From assembly GCA_039920305.1 (NCBI GenBank), contig JBDSEA010000082.1, forward strand, positions 1-18,923: a DNA stretch of 18,923 nucleotides, written 5' to 3'. Position 1 is the first letter of the stretch; every line of letters starts with the position of its first letter. Under the pieces are notes generated by a model. It saw only the letters and a program-made list of their open reading frames with translations, was not told where the DNA came from and searched no databases. Below, piece by piece: positions 7,802 to 14,667 of this stretch. A program made the translations under genes and the position numbers. Source of the stretch: DASRAJ01 sp039920305. GTDB lineage: Bacteria; Bacteroidota; Bacteroidia; Chitinophagales; UBA10324.

Positions 7802-8488
7802 TCATAATGCCATTCTATCGGGAATTTTAATGATAACTTTTATGGTAAGATAGCCGAGAAACAGAAAGAGGGAATAAAGTACTGTCATCCCAATCATTTC
7901 AATCCGGGTTGACGGATCATTAAAATTGCCTGAAACATCTGTAAATGTTTGCACAGGATTAACGAGAATATCCCATGAATTCAGCCGGACAAATCTGCCG
8001 ATATAGATTCCGAACCCACCAAATAAAATAACAAGCACGGCAAAAATCCAGGCCACCAATCTATTGGTACGCCAGCGAATGAAGTTCTGAATCTCAAGGA
8101 GTGAAATAAAACCCAGCAGAAGGCCTGTCCACGCAAACGAAAGAATCAATCCGAGGTCATACCACAAGGGAATGTTTTGCTTCTCTTTCAGATGAAGCAG
8201 GTCAGTAAGCATGTAGGGTGAGTTAGGCCAGAGTACAACCCAGATAAAAAGCAATACATACGCTAACCATTTCCATCTAAGTGTTGCATGAGCCACCGGC
8301 AGGTACAGGCTTATCGCAAAAGGAATCCATGCGAGAAATAAATTCCAGAGAAAATACTGGTAATTGTGCCGGTGAGAGATATAAATCCGCAGAAGCTCCA
8401 ATGCGCATGCAAACACTGACGAGATCAGAAGCAACAAGCTTATTTCTGCGCGGTGCCCGAGATACTGGTGTCTTATCTTTTGTAGCAT
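7802..8488 (-). CDS. DUF1361 family integral membrane protein
   Basis: This 228-residue protein has about six transmembrane segments (about 16-35, 45-64, 72-90, 111-133, 144-163, 198-218). It carries the signature of the DUF1361 family: NLFLAWIPF at 49-57, WPNSPYMLTDLLHL at 87-100, WYD at 109-111 and GRFVRLNSWD at 164-173. The conserved polar and acidic residues in and between the helices hint at a transport or catalytic role, but the family has no established function. The length is close to the family's usual 200-230 residues. It is transcribed alone and diverges from the DUF58 gene across 140 bases; no clean -7 element precedes it (TTATTTTG nearby is one base off). The ATG start gives a short charged N-terminus before the first helix. 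Confidence 0.85.
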   Translation of the reverse strand: MLQKIRHQYLGHRAEISLLLLISSVFACALELLRIYISHRHNYQYFLWNLFLAWIPFAISLYLPVAHATLRWKWLAYVLLFIWVVLWPNSPYMLTDLLHLKEKQNIPLWYDLGLILSFAWTGLLLGFISLLEIQNFIRWRTNRLVAWIFAVLVILFGGFGIYIGRFVRLNSWDILVNPVQTFTDVSGNFNDPSTRIEMIGMTVLYSLFLFLGYLTIKVIIKIPDRMAL

Positions 8489-8571
8489 ATAAACAGGCTC
8501 CCAAAATAAAACTCAAAACCGGAGTATCTTAATATTGAATGATTTGGCAAAAGCCGTTGAGCGTGAAAGAT

Positions 8572-8579
8572 TAATTTTG
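8572..8579 (+). promoter_or_regulatory. Bacteroidota -7 promoter element before the DUF58 gene
   Basis: TAATTTTG matches TAnnTTTG exactly and lies 49 bases before the ATG at 8629. The nearest TTTG (8543-8546) gives a 25-base spacer, longer than the usual 19-21, so only the -7 half is supported. Confidence 0.33.
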
Positions 8580-8628
8580 ACATCACACCTGGTAGAAGAT
8601 CAAAAACAGTGAAGTATTAAAGTGCCTT

Positions 8629-9603
8629 ATGGGTATGGAAAACAAAATCGAATTACAATCCGAGATTGCCAGGGTTCAGAATCTCGATCTGCTTGCAAGG
8701 CAGGTGGTAGAGGGGTTTCTGATCGGTTTGCACAAGAGTCCTTTTCACGGCTTCTCAGTGGAGTTTGCTGAGCACCGGTTGTACAACCCCGGTGAGTCTA
8801 CCCGAACCATTGACTGGAAGGTTTATGCACGCACTGACAGGCTATACACTAAAAAGTTTGAAGAGGAAACCAACCTGCGCTGCCAGATTATTGTGGATGC
8901 TTCGTCATCCATGTTTTATCCTGATGTTAAAGAAGCCATATCAGGAATGCGTAAGATTGATTTTGCCGGTATTGCCGCAGCAGCCATCATGCAGTTGCTC
9001 AGGAAGCAACGGGATGCTTTTGGGCTTACGATTTTCTCCGATGGTGTGGAAATGAACAGCCGCGTGAAATCCAATTCTGTTCATTACCAGTATCTGCTCG
9101 GTGAAATTGAAAATGTTTTAAATCGCCCTGCGGGAAAAAAGAAAACCGCTGCTGCCGAATGCCTGCATGAAGTAGCTGATAAAATTCACCGCCGATCTCT
9201 TGTGGTAATCTTCAGCGACATGTTTGAAAACTTTTCCGGATCCGCATTAAGGCAGGGTGCACTGGAAGAAAATGATGAATTCATTGCGATCTTTTCTGCC
9301 TTGCAGCACCTTAAGCACAACAAGCATGAGGTTATTCTGTTTCACGTTCTTGATCATGCAAAGGAGCTTGAATTTGAATTTGCCAATCGTCCCTACCGCT
9401 TCATTGATCTCGAAACCGGCGATCAGGTCAAGCTTACTCCCTCACAGGTAAAAGAAAATTATGTGAGGCAGATGAAAGATTTTCATACGCTGCTAAAATT
9501 GAAATGCGGTCAATATAAGATTGATCTCGTGGAAGCCAATATCAATCTTGGATTCCGGCAGATCCTGCTTCCATATCTGACGAAGCGGGTGAAATTCAAT
9601 TAG
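8629..9603 (+). CDS. DUF58 domain protein (von Willebrand A-like)
   Basis: This 324-residue cytoplasmic protein has no signal peptide or membrane helix. Residues 47-83 carry the DUF58 core (RLYNPGESTRTIDWKVYART and the following KKFEEE), and residues 90-94 are D-A-S-S-S, the DxSxS metal-site motif of the von Willebrand A fold that follows it. A second conserved stretch is LVVIFSDMFE (about 191-200). DUF58 proteins usually sit next to MoxR-type AAA+ ATPases and membrane vWA proteins, and are thought to act as partners in metal- or chaperone-dependent maturation; no MoxR gene is within this window. An in-frame ATG two codons downstream (8635) is an equally good start. The gene is followed by 180 bases without an obvious terminator before ispE. 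Confidence 0.9.
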   Translation: MGMENKIELQSEIARVQNLDLLARQVVEGFLIGLHKSPFHGFSVEFAEHRLYNPGESTRTIDWKVYARTDRLYTKKFEEETNLRCQIIVDASSSMFYPDVKEAISGMRKIDFAGIAAAAIMQLLRKQRDAFGLTIFSDGVEMNSRVKSNSVHYQYLLGEIENVLNRPAGKKKTAAAECLHEVADKIHRRSLVVIFSDMFENFSGSALRQGALEENDEFIAIFSALQHLKHNKHEVILFHVLDHAKELEFEFANRPYRFIDLETGDQVKLTPSQVKENYVRQMKDFHTLLKLKCGQYKIDLVEANINLGFRQILLPYLTKRVKFN

Positions 9604-9783
9604 AATAATTAATCGGAAGATTTCCTCCGGTGATCATGGGTCGGGAATGCTTATCCTGAATACTGGGAACAAGGAATGTTTCATGGTGCTGAATTTTTTT
9701 TGGAAGACTGAGTGAAATGAAAGAACCGGATCCACGATGCCCTGCGCAACCGGGAATTAATCCTGAGAGCTAATCAAATTCTA

Positions 9784-10635
9784 ATGATTGTATTTCCAAA
9801 CAGCAAAATCAATCTCGGACTTCGCGTTTTTGATAAAAGGGAGGATGGCTTTCATAATATCGAAACTGTTTTATATCCTGTCAGGTGGTGTGATGCACTG
9901 GAAGTAATTCCAGCAGGAAAATTTTCTTTCGCACTGGAGGGATTAAATATTGGCGGAGACAAAAAAGAAAATTTGTGCATTAAAGCATACATGCAACTGC
10001 ATAATAAATTCAAAATTCCCGCAGTAAAAATGTGCCTCCTGAAAAATGTTCCCGCAGGTGCAGGCCTTGGAGGAGGATCATCTGATGCCGCCTTCACCTT
10101 AATGCTGCTTAATGAAATGTTCGAGCTGAACCTTTCAACTTCTGAGCTGAAAAGTATTGCTGCAGAACTGGGAAGTGACTGTGCATTTTTTATAGAGAAC
10201 AAGCCATGTTTTGCAACCGGCCGTGGCGATCAGCTGCAGCCCGTTGATGTTGATTTTTCATCATTCTTCATTCTCATTGTTTTCCCCGGCATTCATGTGA
10301 GCACTCCATGGGCATATGAACAGCTGGTCAGGCAGCCAGCTCAGAATCCGGTCATAAGCGGAAAAACAAATAGAATTGAGACGATTGAAAAGATTTTAAA
10401 GCTGCCAATAACCAGCTGGCAAGAGAAATTAATAAATGATTTTGAAGAAGTGATTTTCAATAAGCATCCGGAAATTCCATTCATCAAACAGCAGCTATAC
10501 CATTCAGGTGCCTTGTATGCTGCCATGAGCGGAAGCGGCTCTGCAGTTTACGGAATTTTTGAGCATGATCCTCCCGGAGATTTATTCACCACTTATCAAT
10601 GCTACCGTGGTCGCATCGGTACGGTGCCTGCCTGA
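9784..10635 (+). CDS. ispE: 4-diphosphocytidyl-2-C-methyl-D-erythritol kinase
   Basis: IspE phosphorylates the 2-hydroxyl of CDP-methylerythritol with ATP in the non-mevalonate (MEP) pathway for isoprenoid precursors, in the cytoplasm. The 283-residue protein shows the GHMP-kinase pattern: NSKINLGLRVFDKREDGFHNI at the N-terminus with catalytic Lys8, the ATP-binding glycine-rich loop PAGAGLGGGSSDAA at 90-103, catalytic Asp132 in GSDCAFF, and the third motif AAMSGSGSAVYGIF near the C-terminus. The length is typical. The ATG start is two residues before the conserved N-terminal strand. No other MEP-pathway gene is nearby. The last 34 bases overlap the 3' end of carA on the opposite strand, and the C-terminal tail GRIGTVPA is encoded in that overlap. 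No -7 promoter match is visible in the 180-base gap upstream. Confidence 0.97.
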   Translation: MIVFPNSKINLGLRVFDKREDGFHNIETVLYPVRWCDALEVIPAGKFSFALEGLNIGGDKKENLCIKAYMQLHNKFKIPAVKMCLLKNVPAGAGLGGGSSDAAFTLMLLNEMFELNLSTSELKSIAAELGSDCAFFIENKPCFATGRGDQLQPVDVDFSSFFILIVFPGIHVSTPWAYEQLVRQPAQNPVISGKTNRIETIEKILKLPITSWQEKLINDFEEVIFNKHPEIPFIKQQLYHSGALYAAMSGSGSAVYGIFEHDPPGDLFTTYQCYRGRIGTVPA

Positions 10636-11765
10636 TTCAGATTAACCGGCACTTCGATCTTTGCCTCACGGATCATCTTAATGAAATCATCAAACAGGTA
10701 CCGGCTGTCATGCGGGCCGGGTGAAGCTTCAGGATGATATTGCACTGAAAAAGCACGCTTATGCTTCAGGCGCAACCCTTCTATTGACCGGTCATTCAGA
10801 TTCACATGCGTTACGTCAATAATTTCTGATGCCCTGATCGCATCCGCATCCACGGTGAAGCCATGATTTTGTGATGTGATCTCGCACTGCCCGGTAATTA
10901 TATTTTTTACCGGATGGTTGAGTCCCCGGTGCCCGTGATGCATTTTGAAAGTGGGAATATTACATGCAAGTGCAAGCAACTGGTGACCAAGGCAAATGCC
11001 AAACAGCACCTGATCATCCTCGATAATTTGCTTTACGGTTTCTATCGCATAATCCATTGCTGCCGGATCTCCGGGACCATTGGAAATAAAATACCCGTCA
11101 GGATTCCAGTGGTTCATTTCTGAATAGCTTGTTGTAGCAGGAAAGACCCTGATATGGCAGCCTCTCTCAGCCATGCATCTAAGAATATTTGTCTTGATGC
11201 CCAGATCAAGCGCTGCAATTTTTATATCTGAAGCGGGATCGCCTGTTTCATAACTTTCTTTCGTGGTTACAATTGAAGAGAGCTCCAATCCGTCCATGGA
11301 AGGAACATCTGTTAATTTTTTCTGCAGGATATCAATATCCAGGGTTTCAGACGAGATGATTGCATTCATGGCGCCACGGCTGCGGATATGGCGAACAAGC
11401 TCGCGGGTATCAATACCCTCGATGCCAACCTTATTCTCTTTTCTGAAATACTCTTCAATGGTATGATCAGCCTGTTCCCGTGCATAGAAAATATTAAAGC
11501 TCTTACAAACCAATCCTGCAATCTTGATGGAGTCACTTTGTATTTCTTCGCCCGGAAACTTATAATCCCTTATACCATAATTACCGATATGAACATGGGT
11601 GGTGACAAGTATCTGTCCGAAATAGGAAGGATCAGTAAAGATTTCCTGGTAGCCTGTCATGCCTGTATTAAAACAGATCTCACCGGTAGTGGTTCCAATG
11701 GCGCCACCTGCAAAGCCATGATAGATTGTACCATCCTGAAGTAAGAGTATTGCCGGGACTTTCAC
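10602..11765 (-). CDS. carA: Carbamoyl-phosphate synthase small subunit
   Basis: CarA is the glutamine amidotransferase subunit that hydrolyses glutamine and passes ammonia to CarB to make carbamoyl phosphate for pyrimidine and arginine synthesis. The 387-residue protein has the N-terminal CarA domain (LLLQDGTIYHGFA, GEICFNTGMTGYQEIFTDPSY) and a class I glutaminase domain with GPGDP at 230-234, nucleophile Cys258 in FGICLGHQ, and His344/Glu346 in YHPEASPGP. The catalytic triad is complete and the length normal for the family. The start codon is GTG at 11763-11765; no ATG lies upstream in frame, and the next Met is at residue 36, inside the conserved domain. About the last 11 residues lie in the overlap with ispE. 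carB is not in the window. A promoter element inside a perfect inverted repeat lies just upstream, placing the likely transcript start very close to the start codon. Confidence 0.96.
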   Translation of the reverse strand: MKVPAILLLQDGTIYHGFAGGAIGTTTGEICFNTGMTGYQEIFTDPSYFGQILVTTHVHIGNYGIRDYKFPGEEIQSDSIKIAGLVCKSFNIFYAREQADHTIEEYFRKENKVGIEGIDTRELVRHIRSRGAMNAIISSETLDIDILQKKLTDVPSMDGLELSSIVTTKESYETGDPASDIKIAALDLGIKTNILRCMAERGCHIRVFPATTSYSEMNHWNPDGYFISNGPGDPAAMDYAIETVKQIIEDDQVLFGICLGHQLLALACNIPTFKMHHGHRGLNHPVKNIITGQCEITSQNHGFTVDADAIRASEIIDVTHVNLNDRSIEGLRLKHKRAFSVQYHPEASPGPHDSRYLFDDFIKMIREAKIEVPVNLNQAGTVPMRPR

Positions 11766-11775
11766 GTGTAGAAAC

Positions 11776-11793
11776 GCAAACTTACAAGTTTGC
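11776..11793. repeat. Perfect inverted repeat overlapping the carA promoter element
   Basis: GCAAACTT-AC-AAGTTTGC is a perfect 8-base dyad with a two-base centre, 10 bases upstream of the carA GTG. Its left arm contains the minus-strand -7 element TAAGTTTG (11784-11777). The placement suits a repressor operator, although an 8-base dyad can occur by chance in a window this size. Confidence 0.4.
11777..11784 (-). promoter_or_regulatory. -7 promoter element of carA
   Basis: TAAGTTTG on the minus strand exactly matches TAnnTTTG and is identical to the element before the 2807 gene. It ends 11 bases before the GTG start, implying a very short leader. No -33 TTTG is seen at the expected distance. 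Confidence 0.4.
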
Positions 11794-11940
11794 AGAGAAT
11801 GAAAGACTTAAAAGCAGCAATGGAGAATTTCAGCTCAAAGAGTTTTGCTTGTTCGTAATTGCATGGGAAATATTAAAAAGGACTTGACCGGCTACAGGGA
11901 AATAAATTAAGCCTGATAAGGATTATTCTCTGGGTAGAAT

Positions 11941-12849
11941 TTACCTGAACGAAATTTTCTTTGTGAAGATATCATCACCTCGTTGTACCGTCAGCAGGTA
12001 AATTCCTTTCGGGTATTGATTAAGATCAATTCTGCTGATACGGTTGCTGAGACCTTGCTTAAGCAATACATCACCAATCATACTGGTGAGGGTTGCTGTG
12101 GAGCCCTCAGGAATTCCATCATTTACAATAATGGTGGCGACGCCCTCGAAACTCATTATTTTAAAGTTGCCCTGTATATTAGCAGCAACCAGTCCAAGGG
12201 GGCTGCCCTGCCCTGCAAATAAACCGGTATTAATGGTGGCTTCATATGCATATTCTTTTAAGGTTAAAGTATCAGCATTCTCGGAAACGCTGCACCGGGC
12301 CCAGCCGTAGTGAAAATTTGTATCAATGCCAACCTGGAATTTAAAGCCAATGTACCGGTCGCTTACACCCAGCCATTCACCTCCGCCTGTGCCGCTGTCA
12401 ACGTTAGAGTATGCCATAATCGGCTTGATATGATTTACATCATACATGATATCGGCAAGGTTGTAAAATGGAAGGGTGTCATCAATATTCTTTCCAAGAG
12501 AAAGATCGCTCACGAATAACGCCGGAAGAATACTGTTTAAGGAAACAATAGAACCGGCAATAGCATTGGAATTGTTTGCAGTATAAGGCATCATAGCTCC
12601 AATTCCCTGGTAAGTGTATGAAGAGCCCCTGTAGGCAAACAGCAGGAAATCAAAAATTCCATCATTATTCAAATCAAGCTGCAGTGTATCAGGATTAAGG
12701 ATGTTATTCATCCCTGTTAAAACTTTATCCGGGTTCACATCGGTGTAAACGACCTGTGCATTTGCCAATCCTGAGGCAGCAACTATGCCTGCAGCCAGGG
12801 CCGAATACTGCTTTAATTTTATACCGAGTGTAGAATTTGCTTTTTTCAT
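11941..12849 (-). CDS. Secreted T9SS-sorted protein, paralog A of a tandem pair
   Basis: This 302-residue protein has an N-terminus shared with the next gene: MKKxNSTLG, then LKQYSAL, a hydrophobic signal segment ending AQVVYTDVNPDKVL (about 1-44). The mature part includes a calcium-loop-like D-L-N-N-D-G-I-F-D motif (59-67), a conserved YIGFKF...YGWARC block (166-186) followed by TLTLKEYAYEATINTG, and a C-terminal sorting domain (about 228-302) with PKGIYLLTVQRGDDIFTKKISFR. The sorting domain lacks the usual YPNP opening but keeps the GIYLL strand and basic end. I recognise the layout from Bacteroidota secreted proteins of unknown function; no enzyme motif is visible. It has its own good promoter and lies downstream of a terminator hairpin that closes the paralogous gene. 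Confidence 0.88.
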   Translation of the reverse strand: MKKANSTLGIKLKQYSALAAGIVAASGLANAQVVYTDVNPDKVLTGMNNILNPDTLQLDLNNDGIFDFLLFAYRGSSYTYQGIGAMMPYTANNSNAIAGSIVSLNSILPALFVSDLSLGKNIDDTLPFYNLADIMYDVNHIKPIMAYSNVDSGTGGGEWLGVSDRYIGFKFQVGIDTNFHYGWARCSVSENADTLTLKEYAYEATINTGLFAGQGSPLGLVAANIQGNFKIMSFEGVATIIVNDGIPEGSTATLTSMIGDVLLKQGLSNRISRIDLNQYPKGIYLLTVQRGDDIFTKKISFR

Positions 12850-12865
12850 GTGTTGTGATTTAAGC

Positions 12866-12896
12866 CAAAGCTAAAGTGAAAGTTCATAAACGCAAA
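12866..12896 (-). promoter_or_regulatory. Full Bacteroidota promoter of paralog A
   Basis: On the minus strand a TTTG -33 box (12896-12893) is followed after exactly 19 bases by TAGCTTTG (12873-12866), which matches TAnnTTTG. The element ends 16 bases before the ATG at 12849. This is the best promoter match in the window. Confidence 0.6.
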
Positions 12897-12916
12897 TATC
12901 AGATTCCTGCAAATAA

Positions 12917-12948
12917 AAAAACCATCCTGCCTTCACAAGATGGTTTTT
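12917..12948 (-). terminator. Rho-independent-type terminator after paralog B
   Basis: Read on the minus strand, a 13-base-pair stem (AAAAACCATCTTG with CAGGATGGTTTTT, one T-G wobble) closes a 6-base loop TGAAGG and runs into further T residues. It lies 20 bases after the stop of the 12968-13876 gene. On the plus strand the wobble becomes a C-A mismatch, so the minus-strand transcript folds better, as expected for a terminator of that gene. Confidence 0.65.
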
Positions 12949-12967
12949 GTTTTTTAAATAAATACTT

Positions 12968-13876
12968 CTACCGGAATGACACCTTTTTGGTGAAGATCTC
13001 GTCACCGCGCTGTACTGTAACAAGATAAATTCCTTTGGAGAAAGAATTCAAATTGATATTTGTAAGGCGATTGCTTACAGCTTTGCTTAATACTGTTTCT
13101 CCAATCATGTCAGTAACCTTTATTGTTGTTCCGTCAATGCTTCCATCATTCACCAGAATGTTTATTACGCCCTCAAAGCTGAAAACAGAAAAGTTAACTG
13201 ATTGATTTGCTGAAGAGATACCACTCGGGTCGCCTGCGCCGGCAGCAATGCCTGTATTGGCATTCGACTCATAAGCATAATCCTTGATGGTTATTGTTTT
13301 AGCATCAGCAGTAACCTCGCAGCGTGCCCATCCGAAATAGAATGTGGCGCCGGCGTCAGGTGAGAATTTGAATCCCGCATAATGCTCTGCTCCGTCGTTC
13401 CAGGGACCATACTGATTTCCTGCATATACTGAAAGCATTGCCGGAAAAAGGAAATAATTATTTCCGCCATAACTAAAAACTACATCCTGCATGCCAATCA
13501 GAGGTGAATTATCATCAATGGTTGCTCCTTGTGCAAGTGCTGAAGGATAAGCGAAGATTGTTCCGTTAGGGAATGGAGCAGCAGCGTATCCTACCATTTG
13601 ATTAGGATTGCTTGTTGTATAGGGGGATGGAACTAAACCGGCGCGGTACCAGCTTGTAGCGTTTGCATATTGAATCGTTCTGAATACATAGTCTGTAATC
13701 CCGTCATTATCAAGATCCAGTTGCATGGTATCACCTACTGATGATAGAACCTTATCCGGATTCACATCAGTGTAAACAATCTGCGCATCCGTGGTGCCGG
13801 CAATGGCCAGCAGCGATCCGGTAAGCGCTGAATACTGCTTCAATCTTTTTCCAAGTGTAGAATTTTCTTTTTTCAT
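12968..13876 (-). CDS. Secreted T9SS-sorted protein, paralog B of a tandem pair
   Basis: This is the paralog of the gene directly downstream. From the ATG at 13876 it is also exactly 302 residues, and the blocks align: MKKENSTLG and LKQYSAL at the N-terminus, AQIVYTDVNPDKVL (31-44), a calcium-loop-like D-L-D-N-D-G-I-T-D (54-62), AGFKF...FGWARC (167-186), TITIKDYAYESNANTG, and a sorting domain (about 228-302) ending KGIYLVTVQRGDEIFTKKVSFR. The middle region (about 63-160) has diverged strongly. The longest frame begins at TTG 13924 and adds 16 residues with no counterpart in paralog A; the -7 promoter element at 13901-13894 lies inside that extension, so ATG 13876 is the real start. No enzymatic motif is seen; function is unknown. 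A strong hairpin follows its stop codon. Confidence 0.88.
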   Translation of the reverse strand: MKKENSTLGKRLKQYSALTGSLLAIAGTTDAQIVYTDVNPDKVLSSVGDTMQLDLDNDGITDYVFRTIQYANATSWYRAGLVPSPYTTSNPNQMVGYAAAPFPNGTIFAYPSALAQGATIDDNSPLIGMQDVVFSYGGNNYFLFPAMLSVYAGNQYGPWNDGAEHYAGFKFSPDAGATFYFGWARCEVTADAKTITIKDYAYESNANTGIAAGAGDPSGISSANQSVNFSVFSFEGVINILVNDGSIDGTTIKVTDMIGETVLSKAVSNRLTNINLNSFSKGIYLVTVQRGDEIFTKKVSFR

Positions 13877-13893
13877 GAGTCGTTGATTTTTGT

Positions 13894-13925
13894 CAAATGT
13901 AGATTGAATGTTTTTAACACCCAAG
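13894..13925 (-). promoter_or_regulatory. Promoter of paralog B
   Basis: TACATTTG on the minus strand (13901-13894) matches TAnnTTTG and ends 17 bases before the ATG at 13876. CTTG (13925-13922) lies 20 bases upstream as a partial -33 box. The spacing to the start codon nearly equals that of paralog A. Confidence 0.52.
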
Positions 13926-13950
13926 AATTTTATTCTTTCCCCGGATATTT

Positions 13951-14667
13951 CTAAAGTGCAAGAAATCCTATTCCGAGATTGATGTTGAACAGGAAATATC
14001 CAAACATCCGTGCTGAAGCATTTGCACGGTAATCGGTTTCATCCCCACCAGTACCCTGAAGTCCACCTGAGGCACTTCCGGTTGGCAGCATAAGCGCTAT
14101 GGAACCTCCCGTAGTAATAAAGAGACGGTCAAAATAGAGTGCCTGCCTCCCGAAGCTATAAATAAATCCTGCAGTAGTATGGTGAGTATTAAATCCCAGG
14201 TATTCAAGCCTGATGTGGGGATTCTCATTGCTATTCTGTGTTAAGGTTGCGGTATTGCCGGTGTAACTGCCGTAGCATAATTCAAATTTATTGAAATGTC
14301 CCACCGGCGAGATATACCCTCGTTTCCTGAAAGAAAACTTTTTTAAGTACACGCTGAATGCCGGCCCTTTCAGCTTAATGTCGCCTTCAAAAATTTCCTG
14401 CACTCCATTAACATAGTCACCATAATAAACTGCATCCTTGATCCTAGTTGAAACAAGCTTTACAGACCCACCGGCAGCTATTGATTTTGAAACCGTATAG
14501 TCAGCTGAAAAATCATGTCGCAGATTTAAGCCAGGTTCAGGGTAAATAGAAATAAAAACCGCAGGATTATAATATAGGGCAAGCCCTTTACCCATGTATC
14601 CCGGAACCTGTGCCCGGGATTGAAAGCAGAAAAGGGAAACAAATGCTAAAATGAGGAAGTATTTCAT
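13951..14667 (-). CDS. Probable outer-membrane beta-barrel protein
   Basis: This 238-residue protein has a clear signal peptide (about 1-19, ending SRAQ). The mature part consists of alternating hydrophobic and polar stretches with many Tyr, Phe and Gly residues (GLALYYNPAVFISIYPEPGL, LKGPAFSVYLKKFSF, TTAGFIYSFG) and ends in a hydrophobic strand FNINLGIGFLAL, the pattern expected of a small outer-membrane beta-barrel. No named family is recognised. Its ATG overlaps the TGA of the metallopeptidase gene upstream (ATGA), so the two are co-transcribed and probably translationally coupled, suggesting joint work at the outer membrane. A soluble periplasmic beta-rich protein is the main alternative. 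A short AT-rich hairpin (13923-13937) lies after its stop but is weak as a terminator and overlaps the next promoter. Confidence 0.75.
   Translation of the reverse strand: MKYFLILAFVSLFCFQSRAQVPGYMGKGLALYYNPAVFISIYPEPGLNLRHDFSADYTVSKSIAAGGSVKLVSTRIKDAVYYGDYVNGVQEIFEGDIKLKGPAFSVYLKKFSFRKRGYISPVGHFNKFELCYGSYTGNTATLTQNSNENPHIRLEYLGFNTHHTTAGFIYSFGRQALYFDRLFITTGGSIALMLPTGSASGGLQGTGGDETDYRANASARMFGYFLFNINLGIGFLAL

Noticed and set aside
9613..9636. Short inverted repeat around CGGAAGATTTCCTCCG after the DUF58 gene as a possible terminator.
   Set aside because: The stem is broken and there is no following T run.
13923..13937. AAGAAT-TTT-ATTCTT hairpin after the beta-barrel gene as a terminator.
   Set aside because: The stem is almost all A-T pairs, lacks a T run, and lies on the promoter of the next gene.
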